Assembly (NCBI GenBank): GCA_937957915.1
Contig: CALGNZ010000031.1
Coordinates: forward strand, 1-64,000
DNA length: 64,000 nt
Reading direction: 5' to 3'
From: an uncultured Granulosicoccaceae bacterium
GTDB taxonomy: Bacteria; Pseudomonadota; Gammaproteobacteria; Granulosicoccales; Granulosicoccaceae
The translations under genes and the position numbers were made by a program. The notes under the pieces are model-generated. The model was not told the DNA's origin and made no database searches. It saw only the letters and a list, made by a program, of their open reading frames with translations. The number at the start of each line of letters is the position of its first letter. The stretch's first letter is position 1. Positions 16,369 to 26,786 of the stretch are shown here, one piece after another.

Positions 16369-17739
16369 ATGCAAAGAACTACCAGGCTACTGGTTTGTTG
16401 TGTTGCCCGGGTACGCTGGCTAAAACATTGTGCGTTATTCGTGGTTTTGCTTACCTGTGCGTCGGCTGTCGCGAGCCCTAAAGAATCGACAAGTCTGACA
16501 GATGGTGCAGCGGCGGAAGGTGCGTCAACTGCTGTTGCCTCGCAACAACCTGGTGCGCTGACGACGGTTGTTCAGCCAGGACCAAGGCCCTATTACCTGG
16601 TGAACGATATGGATCCCGGGCCATTGCAGCGTAAGCTTGCGAGTTGTTCGGGGTTGCCTGTGCGTAGGTCGTTGTTGTCTATCGGGCATCGTGGCGCGCC
16701 GCTGAAGTTTCCGGAGCACACCAGGGAGTCATACATTGCGGCTGCACGTATGGGAGCGGGGATTATTGAATGCGATGTGACGTTTACCGCTGATCAGCAG
16801 CTGGTGTGCAGACACTCGCAATGTGATCTGCATACCACCACCAATATACTTTCGCTGCCCGAACTGGCTAAAAAATGTTCTGTGCCATTCAAGCCGGCAC
16901 GTTTTGATCAGCAGGGTAATCGAATTGCCGCGGCGTCCGCGCGGTGTTGTACCAGTGATATTACATTGGCGGAATTTAAAACCCTGCGCGGGAAGATAGA
17001 TACTGCTAACGAGAGTGCCGTGAGCGTAGCTGAGTATATTGATGGCACCGCCGCCAGCTTGCGTACCGATCTCTACGCCACTAACGGCACTGTGGTTACG
17101 CATGCTGAGAGTATTGCACTGTTTAAAGAGCTCGGGGTAAAGATGATGCCTGAATTGAAAGCGCCAGCAGTGCCGATGCCCTATGCCAACACCTATACGC
17201 AACGTAAATACGCGCAGCATTTGCTTGATGAGTACAAAAAAGCCGGGGTTAGACCAGATGATGTCTGGGTTCAGTCATTCAGTTTTGACGATATCCGCTA
17301 CTGGATAGAGGCTGAGCCAGCATTTGCCCGGCAGGCCGTGTTACTCGATGGTCGGTATCGTGACAAATCCTTCGAGTCGTCCAATCCGGCGTCGTGGGCG
17401 CCCTCGATGGAAGCGTTGTTTAGCGCCGGGGTGCGCGTTTTGGCGCCGCCAATCTGGATGTTAGTGACGCTTGCTCCTAACGGTAGTATTGTGCCTTCAG
17501 TCTATGCGAATGCTGCCAGCCGCGCCGGACTTAAACTGATTGCGTGGACACTGGAACGCTCTGGCCCGTTGGCCGGCGGCGGTGGCTGGTACTACCAAAC
17601 TATTGCTGATGCAATCAATAATGATGGTGATGTCATGACTTTGCTGGATGTGCTTGTCAAAGATGTTGGTGTCACAGGTGTTTTTTCAGACTGGCCAGCG
17701 ACTGTCAGCTACTACGCGAATTGTATGGGCATTGAATGA
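16369..17739 (+). CDS. Exported glycerophosphodiester phosphodiesterase-family protein
   Basis: Protein of 456 residues with an N-terminal signal ([17 protein letters not shown]). The GDPD TIM-barrel begins with [15 protein letters not shown] (catalytic His, substrate Arg), followed by [19 protein letters not shown] with the metal-binding ExD and second His, and later MMPELKAP. These residues support an active metal-dependent phosphodiesterase acting on glycerophosphodiesters in the periplasm or outside. It is longer than typical GlpQ (about 350) through an N-terminal extension and a cysteine-bearing insert ([15 protein letters not shown]). Standing alone, likely monocistronic. Confidence 0.85.
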   Translation: MQRTTRLLVCCVARVRWLKHCALFVVLLTCASAVASPKESTSLTDGAAAEGASTAVASQQPGALTTVVQPGPRPYYLVNDMDPGPLQRKLASCSGLPVRRSLLSIGHRGAPLKFPEHTRESYIAAARMGAGIIECDVTFTADQQLVCRHSQCDLHTTTNILSLPELAKKCSVPFKPARFDQQGNRIAAASARCCTSDITLAEFKTLRGKIDTANESAVSVAEYIDGTAASLRTDLYATNGTVVTHAESIALFKELGVKMMPELKAPAVPMPYANTYTQRKYAQHLLDEYKKAGVRPDDVWVQSFSFDDIRYWIEAEPAFARQAVLLDGRYRDKSFESSNPASWAPSMEALFSAGVRVLAPPIWMLVTLAPNGSIVPSVYANAASRAGLKLIAWTLERSGPLAGGGGWYYQTIADAINNDGDVMTLLDVLVKDVGVTGVFSDWPATVSYYANCMGIE

Positions 17740-18082
17740 CTGCATTCGCTGGCTTATCTGCATTCGGCAAGAAGCCCGATACCGACTGCACCACGATTAC
17801 TCCACGGGTACAGCAGGTTGCTGCAACGAACGATTGGCGGCTGATAGCAACCATCCTGGTCAGTATTCCATTGACGTGATCCAGTTGGCTTGTGTAACCT
17901 GACACAACGCAGAACGCGGCTAAGCGTTTTTCCATGCACCGAATTGCCCGGCAATTGCTACAAGCTGCGGCGTAACAGCCGTATGAGTGCGGTTGCAACC
18001 ATTCAGGTGGTGCAAATTATTGCTTCAACCGGTTCGGGTCAGGTTCGTCCCGGTTGCGAATATCATAAACGGAGGAACATCT
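17740..18082. other. Intergenic region with short palindrome
   Basis: Spacer before the flotillin gene. Contains AATTGCC-C-GGCAATT (17942-17956), a near-perfect palindrome that may be an operator or hairpin. Open frames here (66-97 codons, minus strand) lack ribosome binding sites and recognisable character. Confidence 0.4.
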
Positions 18083-19699
18083 GTGTGGGTTTTCGCTAGT
18101 CTGATTGTGCTGGTAGTCGCAGTGGCGATCATCATTGCACTGCTAAATCGATTTTATCGCAAGGCAACGAGAGAGCGTGCGCTAATCAGAACAGGCGCAG
18201 GTGGCAAAAAGGTAGTGCTTGATGGCGGCTTTGTGTCTCTGCCATTTTTACATCGTGTTGAAGATATCAACATGAGAACCATGCGGCTCGAAGTAGATCG
18301 CAGCGGGGATAAGTCGTTAATGACTGAAGATCGTCTGCGAGTTGATACGACGATGGAGTTCTATTTGCGGGTAGACCCCACTGACGCGGGTGTGTCGACT
18401 GCAGCGCAGGCGATAGGTTCGCGCTCGCTGAACCCTGAAGACCTGCAGCATCTGTTCGAAGGTCGCTTTATCGACGCGATGCAAAACGTGGTGGCGCAAA
18501 CGACCATGGACGCATTGCACGAGAATCGTGCTGCATTTGTTGATTCTATCCAGGATAAATTAAAAGAGCGGCTTCACCAAAACGGCCTGATGCTGGAGTC
18601 TGCTTCCCTGACTCGGCTGGATCAGGCTTCCTTTTCATCGTTTGATGAAAACAACGCATTTAACGCTGTGGGTATGCGACGTCTTGCTGAAGTGATAGCC
18701 AGTAACCGCAAGCAACGCGCCGAAATAGAAGCCGACGCAGATGTTTCGGTGCGGCAGACTCAGCTGTCCGGAATCAAGCGCAGGCTGGAGATTGAACGTG
18801 AACAGCAGCAGGCCGAGATTGAACAGGGCCTGCATATTGAGCAGCTAAAGTCTGAGACCGAGGCGCAGCGGCAGCAGTCACGGCAATTGTCGGAGCAACT
18901 GGCAGAGCAGTCACGCATTCAGCGCGAACGTGAAATACGAGCCAGTGAGATCCAACGCGACAAAGAGCTGCGGCAAATGGAGGTTCAGGCACTGTTAGCA
19001 GCTGAATCTGCAAAGATCGACAGTCAAATCGCATTAACCCATAAACGGGCTGAAGAGATTTCAGCAAACTCTGCCGAGGAGCTGGCTCGCAAAGAGATTA
19101 TTGTGGCCCAGGAATCTGTGCAGCTCGAACGCGAAAGGCTGGCCGCTGAGCGAGAGTTGGAAATATCGAGTGTGCGCACACGCAGCGAAAATCAGACCAA
19201 AGAGCAGCGGGTTGCCAGTGAAGTCAAAACCATGCTTGAGAAAGTGCAGGCCGAGAGCAAAGCGGCTGAATTGCGCTCAGTTGCAATACGTAGTGAAAAG
19301 CAGGCAGAGGCGGACGGCAAAGTTGCTGTAATCAAGGCGGAAAACGAAATCAGTGATCGTGTTGTGCAAATGAAACTGCAGATGCACAAGATTGACAAGT
19401 TGCCCAAGTTAGCCCGGCAGATGATGAAGCCTGTCGAGAAGATAGATTCTATTCGTATAAACCAGGTATCCGGTCTTAACGTTGGCTCGGGTGGTGGCAA
19501 TGCGCCGGTCGGCCCAATCAACGGGGCTGTGGATGGTGTGTTAAACATGGCGTTGCAGCTTCCAGCGATGCAAAAGCTTGGACAGTCAATTGGTGTTAAT
19601 CTGGACTTAGGTGATCTGGATGGAGCCAGCAAAGACACGGGCGGGTCGCAGGCGGCGCAGCTAAATGTTCCAAAAGAGTCTGATGCAGATAGCAAATAG
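18083..19699 (+). CDS. Flotillin-like SPFH-domain membrane protein
   Basis: Protein of 538 residues from GTG at 18083, which sits seven bases after a perfect GGAGG; the frame begins at 17987 but those 32 residues lack membrane-protein character. One N-terminal transmembrane helix (ASLIVLVVAVAIIIALL) is followed by an SPFH domain (about 30-230) and a long charged coiled coil rich in Glu, Gln and Ala (about 235-430), then a Gly-rich tail. This is the flotillin/YqiK layout. Flotillins oligomerise and organise membrane microdomains. An NfeD partner, common beside flotillin genes, is not found here. Confidence 0.82.
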   Translation: MWVFASLIVLVVAVAIIIALLNRFYRKATRERALIRTGAGGKKVVLDGGFVSLPFLHRVEDINMRTMRLEVDRSGDKSLMTEDRLRVDTTMEFYLRVDPTDAGVSTAAQAIGSRSLNPEDLQHLFEGRFIDAMQNVVAQTTMDALHENRAAFVDSIQDKLKERLHQNGLMLESASLTRLDQASFSSFDENNAFNAVGMRRLAEVIASNRKQRAEIEADADVSVRQTQLSGIKRRLEIEREQQQAEIEQGLHIEQLKSETEAQRQQSRQLSEQLAEQSRIQREREIRASEIQRDKELRQMEVQALLAAESAKIDSQIALTHKRAEEISANSAEELARKEIIVAQESVQLERERLAAERELEISSVRTRSENQTKEQRVASEVKTMLEKVQAESKAAELRSVAIRSEKQAEADGKVAVIKAENEISDRVVQMKLQMHKIDKLPKLARQMMKPVEKIDSIRINQVSGLNVGSGGGNAPVGPINGAVDGVLNMALQLPAMQKLGQSIGVNLDLGDLDGASKDTGGSQAAQLNVPKESDADSK

Positions 19700-19770
19700 C
19701 ATTTATATGCTGTGGTTAATAACTCATTTCTTTTACAAAAGCGTCCTGAAGGGACAGTATCGGAGACAAC

Positions 19771-20991
19771 ATGAAACTTACCAGACGTAATCTGTTAAAG
19801 GGTGCCACCGCCTCTGCGGTTGGTATGGCACTCCCTCATGCATCGATGGCAGCGGATGCTATAAAAGTAGGCAGTATCATCGATACGTCGGGTATATTCG
19901 ATCTTTACGGCAAGCCGATGGATAAGGCAGTTACACTGGCGATTGAAGAAATCAACGCAGGTGGTGGCTTGCTTGGTCGTCAATTAGAGAAGGTGGCATA
20001 CGACACACAGTCAGACATGGCTTTGTATACACAGTACGCACAGAAGCTCTCTCGCAAAGACAAGGTTGATGTGGTGCACGGTGGCATATTGTCGGCGTCG
20101 CGAGAGGCGATACGCCCGACGTTGAGAAAAAGTAAAACGCTTTATTTCTACAATGTGCAATACGAAGGTGGAGTTTGCGACAGAAATATATTCTGTACCG
20201 GTATCACGCCGGCGCAGCAGGCCGAAGTTCTGGTGCCGGAGACCATGTCTCGCTGGGGCAAGAAAGTGTACGTCCTCGCCGCCGACTACAACTACGGTCA
20301 CATCACCGCCAAGTGGATTGAACACTACGCAAAGGAAAATGGCGGTGAAGTTGTACAGACTGACTTTTTCCCACTTGATGTCGCAGACTTTGGTGCAACC
20401 ATCGCAAAAATACAGGAAGCCGCACCGGACATGATTATGTCTGTGCTGGTGGGCGGTGCGCACTTGTCGTTCTATCGGCAGTGGGCAGCCGCAGGTATGA
20501 ACAAAAAAATACCAATGGCTTCAACCACGATGGGTGTGGGCAATGAGCAAGTAGTGCTGACCAAAGAAGAAGGTGACGGAATAATGCTGGTGTACAGTTA
20601 CTCGAAAGAGCTGGATACACCTGAGAACAAGGCATTTTTGGGCAAGTGGCAAGAGAGATTCGGTAATACGGATGATCTGCATGAACTTGCAGTTGCTACC
20701 TACCAGGGCATGCATCTGTGGGCTGAGGGTGTGCGTAAAGCTGACTCGATTGATCGTGAAAAAGTCATTGAAGCACTGGAGAGCGGTATTAGTTTTGATG
20801 CGCCAACCGGCAATATCTCTCTGGATGCGAAGACCCATCATGCTGTGACTTCAGTGCATCTGATCGAGGTGAAAGATCAGAAGATGAGCGTGGTGAAAAG
20901 TTTTGGTGAGAGGCAGCCGGTCGATACACAGACTGTTTGTGACCTTGAAGCCAACCCGGACGACAATCAACAGTACGAGATTTCAATCTAG
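19771..20991 (+). CDS. Urea/short-chain-amide type ABC substrate-binding protein
   Basis: Protein of 406 residues, first gene of an uptake operon. The start is supported by GGAGACAAC before ATG. A Tat signal (TRRNLLKG, then a mild hydrophobic stretch to ASMAAD) precedes a Peripla_BP fold: KVGSIIDTSGIFDLYG, then NVQYEGGVCDRNIFCTG with a Cys pair, and the PLDVADFGATIAKIQ segment of the UrtA/AmiC/FmdD group. It should bind urea or a small amide in the periplasm and deliver it to the permeases. The presence of an amidase in the same operon argues for an amide. Exact ligand is not readable. Confidence 0.85.
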   Translation: MKLTRRNLLKGATASAVGMALPHASMAADAIKVGSIIDTSGIFDLYGKPMDKAVTLAIEEINAGGGLLGRQLEKVAYDTQSDMALYTQYAQKLSRKDKVDVVHGGILSASREAIRPTLRKSKTLYFYNVQYEGGVCDRNIFCTGITPAQQAEVLVPETMSRWGKKVYVLAADYNYGHITAKWIEHYAKENGGEVVQTDFFPLDVADFGATIAKIQEAAPDMIMSVLVGGAHLSFYRQWAAAGMNKKIPMASTTMGVGNEQVVLTKEEGDGIMLVYSYSKELDTPENKAFLGKWQERFGNTDDLHELAVATYQGMHLWAEGVRKADSIDREKVIEALESGISFDAPTGNISLDAKTHHAVTSVHLIEVKDQKMSVVKSFGERQPVDTQTVCDLEANPDDNQQYEISI

Positions 20992-21020
20992 ACCTTCACA
21001 GCTCTGCTGATAACTGATGT

Positions 21021-21052
21021 GGCGCTGCAGGCGGGTTTTCGAATGCAGCGCC
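21021..21052 (+). other. Strong hairpin after the binding-protein gene
   Basis: Nine-base stem GGCGCTGCA/TGCAGCGCC with a 14-base loop, 30 bases after the stop. No U-run follows, so it is more likely an mRNA-stabilising or partial stop structure. Such hairpins commonly let binding proteins be made in excess over their permeases. Confidence 0.5.
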
Positions 21053-21369
21053 GGTCTTATTTACAAATTGCGTGAAGAGGCTGTCCACGCTATTTCTTTT
21101 ACGCTATGTCTTTTACGCTGTATTCGTCAATACGATTTCAATCGGTGGGTTTGTACAGCGTAGTAAAATCGCTTCGATAAATGCAGTACCAACGTTTCAA
21201 TACCGTATCAATGCGTTTTAGCAATCCCCTTTTTTCATTATGGCTTGAGTATACCTGTGACCCGTTCATTGATTCCCATCAATAGAGTGAACTGTATGAA
21301 TTGCGTTAACAGCGCTGTGCCGGTTAACAAGATGTCCACTGGTTTTTGTCTGAATAGAGCGCGAATGTA
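21053..21369. other. Spacer between binding-protein and permease genes
   Basis: About 317 bases with no supported gene. It begins with two near copies of TCTTTTACGCT (around 21095-21120). A second promoter for the permease genes may lie here, but I cannot point to a convincing -35/-10 pair. Confidence 0.35.
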
Positions 21370-22236
21370 GTGGATTACGCCGCCGTAGTCGCCGTTGAGA
21401 TCTTCTATGCCGTGGCAGTACTGGTTCTGATTAGTGCCGGTCTCGCGGTAATATTTGGCATGATGCGGGTGATTAATCTGGCGCACGGAGAGTTTTTAAC
21501 GCTGGGTGGATACGCGGCTATCGTATCCAACAAGGCTGGCGTTAATATCTATGTGTCGATGCTGGTAATGGCACCACTGGCGGCAGCGCTGTTTGGATTT
21601 TTGGTGGAGCGTCTGATTATCCGTTGGCTTTACGGGCGGCTGATCAATACGATGCTGGCTACGTGGGGGTTGAGCCTTGCGATGATGGGCGGCTTTACGA
21701 TGATCTTTGGCAATACGACTACCGGTATTGCCACCCCTATTGCGGGTTTTACTTACGGTCGTTATCAGTTGTCGGGCTATAACCTGTTTGTTATTTTCAT
21801 GGCGATTGCGGTGGCTGTTGGTCTTTATCTGATGCTCAAGACCACACGAGCCGGGCTGATTGCTCGCGGTGCCATGCAGAATACCGAGATGACGTCAGCA
21901 TTCGGTTATAACCCTTCACGTGTTTATTTGATTACCTTTGTTGCCGGTTCTGCACTGGCCGGCCTGGCGGGGGGTGTGATGGCGCCGCTTGTTGGTCTAA
22001 ACCCCGCTTCGGGGGCTAACTATATCGCCAAATCGTTCATCACTGTGATTGCAGGTGGCGCCTCGATTGTGTCAGGGGCACTAACCAGTGCGGGTATCTT
22101 CGGTGTGATATCACAAACAGTGACTCTGTTATCAACCCCGGCGGTAGGCGAGATTGCATTGCTGGTTGTCGCCATTATTCTTCTTCGCTTATTACCCACT
22201 GGCATAACCGGCAAGTTTTTCAAGGGACGGATCTAG
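21370..22236 (+). CDS. ABC permease, LivH/UrtB type
   Basis: Protein of 288 residues starting with GTG; the ribosome binding site is weak. Eight or so hydrophobic segments and the branched-chain/urea permease hallmark VINLAHGEFLTLGGY near residues 36-50. The C-terminal part has AGLAGGVMAPL and VIAGGASIVSGAL, the EAA-like coupling region for the ATPases. It forms the transmembrane channel with the LivM/UrtC-type protein encoded immediately downstream (its TTG start follows the stop codon directly). Confidence 0.87.
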   Translation: MDYAAVVAVEIFYAVAVLVLISAGLAVIFGMMRVINLAHGEFLTLGGYAAIVSNKAGVNIYVSMLVMAPLAAALFGFLVERLIIRWLYGRLINTMLATWGLSLAMMGGFTMIFGNTTTGIATPIAGFTYGRYQLSGYNLFVIFMAIAVAVGLYLMLKTTRAGLIARGAMQNTEMTSAFGYNPSRVYLITFVAGSALAGLAGGVMAPLVGLNPASGANYIAKSFITVIAGGASIVSGALTSAGIFGVISQTVTLLSTPAVGEIALLVVAIILLRLLPTGITGKFFKGRI

Positions 22237-23406
22237 TTGTTTACGCGAGACATACTATGGCCGGCCGTTATTGGTCTGGTGCTGATGTTCCTGCTGCCGC
22301 TGGTCACTGATGCCTACACGTTAACGGTATTAACCGCCTACGCTATGCTGGCGTTGAGTCTCGGCTTTATCTGGGGGTTTGCCGGAATTCTTTGCTTTGG
22401 TCAGGCCGCGTTCTTTGGGTTGGGTGCCTATGCGTTTGCAATAGCGTCCATCAATATTGGCACGCCATGGCTGCCGTTTTTTATTGCGATTCTGGTTCCA
22501 GCCCTGTTTGCTGCGGTGTTTGGTGCGGTGCTGTTCTACGGCAGGCTCAGCGATGTGTACCTTGCCGTTGTGACCCTGGTAATGACGCTTATTCTGTTTA
22601 AATTTATGAACTCGTCAGCTGGTGACGGCTACAAGCTGGGGACAGCCCGCCTCGGTGGATACAATGGAATACCCGGGTTTGAGACGCTAACTGTGCCGTG
22701 GGATTCCAGTGAGTATCTCTATGACACCTCTCTCTATTACTTTGCTTTCCTGTTGTTGATAGTGGTTTATATCTGCTTGCGATTGCTATTGCGACAACCT
22801 TTTGGTCGGGCGTTGGTTGGTATCAGAGAAAACGAGCTGCGGGCCGAATTGATGGGATACGACATTCGATTGCTCAAGACAATAGCATTTTCAATTGGAG
22901 CCGCAATAGCCGGGCTGGCAGGTTGCATCTATGCCAACTGGGCAGAGATTGTCACGCCGGCGTTGTTCTCACTGGGGCAGTCGGCTGAAATTATTATCTG
23001 GGTGATTGTTGGCGGTGCCGGTACTTTAATGGGGCCGTTGATTGGTGCGGCCTTGTTGGGGTACACCAAGTTCCTGCTTGGTCAGCAGAGCCTTATAGAC
23101 AATACGTTTATTTTGGGCATGATCCTGGTGTTGGCGGTATTGCTGTTGCCGAACGGTATTTTCCCCGCAGTGGTGTCGATAGTAAAACGAGTCGCAGCAA
23201 AATTTTCTACCGGGCGCAGTCCACGCAGCCGGGCAGCGTCCAGACGCAGTAAGTTGCCGAACAAAACCGGCCATCAGGCGGATGGCAGTAATAGGCGGGG
23301 AAGCACGCAGAGTTCTGCGCAGAGCTCCGCCCAGAGTTCTGCGCAGGGCAAAAGTCATAACCATCGTGATGACGATGGTGCAGCGCCGATAGATCGGGGG
23401 CAATAG
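22237..23406 (+). CDS. ABC permease, LivM/UrtC type
   Basis: Protein of 389 residues; the frame starts at TTG directly after the previous stop, suggesting coupled translation. LivM-family marks: GILCFGQAAFFGLGAYAFA near 47-65, and the coupling-loop region GRALVGIRENELRAELMGYD. Around residue 320 the membrane part ends and a hydrophilic basic tail of about 70 residues follows (RSPRSRAASRR, then three SSAQ repeats, then HNHRDDDG), which is not part of the family. The tail is presumably cytoplasmic and disordered. Partner of the preceding permease. Confidence 0.87.
   Translation: MFTRDILWPAVIGLVLMFLLPLVTDAYTLTVLTAYAMLALSLGFIWGFAGILCFGQAAFFGLGAYAFAIASINIGTPWLPFFIAILVPALFAAVFGAVLFYGRLSDVYLAVVTLVMTLILFKFMNSSAGDGYKLGTARLGGYNGIPGFETLTVPWDSSEYLYDTSLYYFAFLLLIVVYICLRLLLRQPFGRALVGIRENELRAELMGYDIRLLKTIAFSIGAAIAGLAGCIYANWAEIVTPALFSLGQSAEIIIWVIVGGAGTLMGPLIGAALLGYTKFLLGQQSLIDNTFILGMILVLAVLLLPNGIFPAVVSIVKRVAAKFSTGRSPRSRAASRRSKLPNKTGHQADGSNRRGSTQSSAQSSAQSSAQGKSHNHRDDDGAAPIDRGQ
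23309..23346 (+). repeat. 12-base coding repeat (Ser-Ser-Ala-Gln)
   Basis: Three tandem near-copies of AGTTCTGCGCAG at the 3-prime end of the LivM/UrtC-type gene encode SSAQ repeated. A short, slippage-prone repeat in a non-essential tail. Confidence 0.6.
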
Positions 23407-23410
23407 CGTC

Positions 23411-24127
23411 GTGCGCAATGTCGAAGTAGAGGTTCGCGGGTTAACCATGCAGTTTGGCGGAGTGCGTGCGCTCGATCAGGTCAACTTTGCGTTGGCGCGG
23501 CGTGAACTGCGATGTTTGATTGGTCCGAACGGGGCTGGCAAGAGCACGTTTTTTAAATGCCTTGCGGGGTTGCTGGAACCTACCAGTGGCGAAATAATGA
23601 TACGAGGTGAAAACACAACCGGTTGGTTACCGCATCGAATAGCCCGGCTTGGTGTAGGTATAAAAACTCAGGTGCCCAGTGTCATGAATGGCCTTACGGT
23701 CAGAGAAAATATCTGGCTGGCCGCAAAGCGAAACAGTACAGTGGCCGAAGCTAACCGAATGGCATCGTCGATCGCTGCCCGGGTGTTGATCGATGATGTA
23801 TTGAATGAACAGGTAGAAACACTGGCGCACGGAAAACGCCAGCTGGTGGAGCTTGCAATAGTGCTTGCCGGCAGGCCCTGGCTGGTATTGCTTGATGAGC
23901 CGGCGGCCGGGCTGACGGCAATCGAGGTGGATCGCATGATTGACGTAATACGCGATATCAACACCGACGCGGCGCTGATCATAGTCGAGCACGATATGCA
24001 TTTTGTTCGGCGGATTGCTAAGCAGGTAACGGTGTTTCATCAGGGGCGCGTGCTGATTGATGAAGACGTTGATCAGGTGATGTCGAACCCTGATGTCCGT
24101 GATGTTTATCTGGGTAAGCAATTGTGA
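23411..24127 (+). CDS. ABC transporter ATPase, LivG/UrtD type
   Basis: Protein of 238 residues starting at GTG four bases after the permease stop. Walker [10 protein letters not shown] (about 38-46), Walker B WLVLLDEP followed by AAGL, and the D-loop/His switch [12 protein letters not shown] are intact. The signature region reads [12 protein letters not shown] rather than LSGGQ, as is usual for UrtD/LivG-type proteins. It pairs with the ATPase half of the next gene to power the transporter. Its stop overlaps the next start (GTGA). Confidence 0.87.
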   Translation: MRNVEVEVRGLTMQFGGVRALDQVNFALARRELRCLIGPNGAGKSTFFKCLAGLLEPTSGEIMIRGENTTGWLPHRIARLGVGIKTQVPSVMNGLTVRENIWLAAKRNSTVAEANRMASSIAARVLIDDVLNEQVETLAHGKRQLVELAIVLAGRPWLVLLDEPAAGLTAIEVDRMIDVIRDINTDAALIIVEHDMHFVRRIAKQVTVFHQGRVLIDEDVDQVMSNPDVRDVYLGKQL

Positions 24128-26703
24128 TTGGGGCAGAAACTGAAGGCGTTGCGCAACCCGCAAACGCATTGCCTGATCTATTACTTACTGTAGATCGGCT
24201 GCACTCGGGTTACGGGCGTATACCGGTGTTGCAGGGCGTCACTTTTCAGGTGCAGGCCGGAGAGGTGGTGGGTTTGCTTGGCCATAATGGTATGGGTAAA
24301 ACCACACTGCTAAAAACTCTGATGGGTTATATCCCCGCAACACGGGGCGTTGTGTCTTACGATGGTAGAGACATCACACGGCTTGCCGCTCATGAACGCA
24401 GCAATCTTGGTATCTCCTATGTACCGCAGGGGCGCGGCATGTTTGCCGGGCTTACAGCGCGCGAGAACCTTGAGTTTGCATGGACGGGCGCCAACGGTCT
24501 TGATGTTGATACGGCGATAGATGGAATTTTGCAGGACTTGCCTCGACTGCAGGTGTTGCTCGATCGTCAGGCGGGTGCACTCAGTGGAGGCGAGCAACAA
24601 ATACTGGCGATAGCGCGAGGACTAATTAGCGAGCCTGACTTGTTGCTGCTTGATGAGCCGACGGAAGGGATCCAGCCTTCAATAATCGACGAGATAGCCA
24701 CAATGCTTTCCCGACTGCAAAAGGATCGAGGGCTTGCCATCGTCGTTGTAGAACAGAATCTGGAGTTTTTGATTGCGCTATCGGATCGGATGTTATTGCT
24801 GGAAAAAGGAGCGATCACCGGAAACCTTCAGGGTGAGCAAATGCGTGATGCAGCCTTGCTTGAGGAGTTCGCAGGTTTTGGCGGGGCAAGTACTGGAGGC
24901 GTCGGTAGTGAGGGCTCGCCGGCGAACAACCGCAGTGTGGCATCGTCGCGTGAGCACGGCGGCTCAGGTTTTGTCAGTAAAAACCGGAATGGATATGATG
25001 ACGCGCCGACTTCCGGTACACATGGACAAACATTTCCGCCTTCACCAACACAGCCAGGGCGGTCAAGTCAGGCTGGTACAACATTTATTGGCGCAGCGTC
25101 TAACGAGCACGGTATGTCATCCGGCGCTTATACTTCGTTATCTAAACAGCATGCATCACATTCTGATGCAGCGGGCCAGGAATCCTATATGACGATTCGC
25201 AGACCGACGATCGATCAAATGCGCAGCCTGGTTACGGGCTTGCATATGGACATGGCAGACGAAGAACTGTCGGCTTACATGGAGTTAATGGAAGGGACTT
25301 TTCAGGCGTACGATCGCGTTGATTCGCTGCCAGATAATCTGCCACCTGTACATTACCCGAGAACACCGGGTCGACGTCCCTCTCAAGCAGAAAACCCGCT
25401 TAATGCCTGGTATTACCAGTGCGAGGTTCGAGGTGCCGCAACCGGCCCGCTTGCCGGTAAGCATGTGGTACTTAAAGACAACGTTTGTCTGGCCGGCGTA
25501 CCGATGATGAACGGTGCATCGACACTCGAGGGGTACACGCCTGACGTTGATGCAACCATAGTCACCCGCATGCTTGATGCGGGTGCGACCATTGTTGGCA
25601 AAGCGCACTGCGAGTATTTTTGCCTGTCAGGTGGCAGCCATACCAACGCGACCGGACCGGTTCATAACCCGTATCGTATCGGCTATTCGGCAGGTGGTTC
25701 ATCCTCTGGCAGTGGTGCACTGGTCGGTTCCGGTGAAGTACCGATGGCTATCGGAGGTGATCAGGGTGGCTCTATTCGTATTCCGGCATCATTTTGTGGC
25801 TGCTACGGCATGAAACCCACACATGGGCTGGTACCGTATACCGGCGTAATGCCAATTGAACCTACCATCGATCACACTGGCCCGATAACAACGAATGTTG
25901 CTGATAACGCGCTGTTGCTGGAGGTTATCGCAGGAGAAGACGGACTTGATCCGCGGCAGTATTCGCCAAAGACAGACAGGTACACTGCCGCTTTGGGGCA
26001 GGGCGTGTCAGGCATGCGTATTGGTGTGGTTGCAGAGGGCTTTGGTCTGGAGAACAGTGAGGCGGACGTTGACCGCTGTGTAAGAGAAGCAGCAGAAAAA
26101 TATACTTCAATGGGGGCGACAGTAGAGCAGGTATCCATCCCTATGCATCTGGACGGTGCTGCAATCTGGACACCGATAGCGCTTGAAGGTTTAACCGATA
26201 CAATGATGCATGGCAACGGATTTGGTACGGGTTGGAAGGGGCTTTACGTCGGTAGTTTGCATGCGCATCACTCGAACTGGCGCTCACGTGCTAATGAGTT
26301 GTCCGGTAGTCTGAAGGTATCCATGTTTGCCGGTGAGTATATGCTGAAGCACTATCGCGGCCAGTACTATGCAAAAGCGCAAAACCTGAGTCGTGTGTTA
26401 AAAGCAGCTTATGATCAGGCATTGCAGCAATATGATTTGTTGTTGATGCCTACGTTGCCAATGAAGGCTACCCCGTTGCCACCGCCTGATGCACCGCTTG
26501 CGCTCATCGTGCAGCGTGCGTTTGAAATGGTTACGAACACAGCGCCGTTTGATGCAACCGGGCATCCGGCTATGAGTATACCCTGTGCATTAAGTGATGG
26601 ACTGCCCGTGGGCATGATGTTAATCGGCAAGCATTGGCAGGAATCTACAATCTATCGAGCGGCCTATGCGTTTGAGCAGTCGGTCGACTGGCAGAACGCG
26701 TGA
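24124..26703 (+). CDS. LivF/UrtE-type ATPase fused to amidase-signature amidase
   Basis: Single 859-residue frame. Residues 20-250 are a complete ABC ATPase: Walker [10 protein letters not shown] (53-61), signature LSGGEQQ (153-159), Walker B LLLLDEP (173-179). Residues about 255-355 are a Ser/Gly/Asn-rich linker. Residues 356-859 are a full amidase: catalytic Lys451 (VVLKDNV), cis-Ser526 in GGSSSGSG, nucleophile Ser550 in [11 protein letters not shown]. The N-terminus of the second part ([11 protein letters not shown]) looks like the natural start of nitrile-pathway type amidases, and its ATG (25189) has CAGGA eight bases upstream, so a free amidase may also be made. The fusion would place amide hydrolysis at the transporter's cytoplasmic face. 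No stop or frameshift interrupts the linker. Confidence 0.88.
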   Translation: MIGAETEGVAQPANALPDLLLTVDRLHSGYGRIPVLQGVTFQVQAGEVVGLLGHNGMGKTTLLKTLMGYIPATRGVVSYDGRDITRLAAHERSNLGISYVPQGRGMFAGLTARENLEFAWTGANGLDVDTAIDGILQDLPRLQVLLDRQAGALSGGEQQILAIARGLISEPDLLLLDEPTEGIQPSIIDEIATMLSRLQKDRGLAIVVVEQNLEFLIALSDRMLLLEKGAITGNLQGEQMRDAALLEEFAGFGGASTGGVGSEGSPANNRSVASSREHGGSGFVSKNRNGYDDAPTSGTHGQTFPPSPTQPGRSSQAGTTFIGAASNEHGMSSGAYTSLSKQHASHSDAAGQESYMTIRRPTIDQMRSLVTGLHMDMADEELSAYMELMEGTFQAYDRVDSLPDNLPPVHYPRTPGRRPSQAENPLNAWYYQCEVRGAATGPLAGKHVVLKDNVCLAGVPMMNGASTLEGYTPDVDATIVTRMLDAGATIVGKAHCEYFCLSGGSHTNATGPVHNPYRIGYSAGGSSSGSGALVGSGEVPMAIGGDQGGSIRIPASFCGCYGMKPTHGLVPYTGVMPIEPTIDHTGPITTNVADNALLLEVIAGEDGLDPRQYSPKTDRYTAALGQGVSGMRIGVVAEGFGLENSEADVDRCVREAAEKYTSMGATVEQVSIPMHLDGAAIWTPIALEGLTDTMMHGNGFGTGWKGLYVGSLHAHHSNWRSRANELSGSLKVSMFAGEYMLKHYRGQYYAKAQNLSRVLKAAYDQALQQYDLLLMPTLPMKATPLPPPDAPLALIVQRAFEMVTNTAPFDATGHPAMSIPCALSDGLPVGMMLIGKHWQESTIYRAAYAFEQSVDWQNA

Positions 26704-26786
26704 AGAGCGCACGGCTACGTTACCTGCTAAAGGCAGGGTGTAAATCCAGTATCTTTATTCGACGTGGCAATTGTGAGTGACTGATT

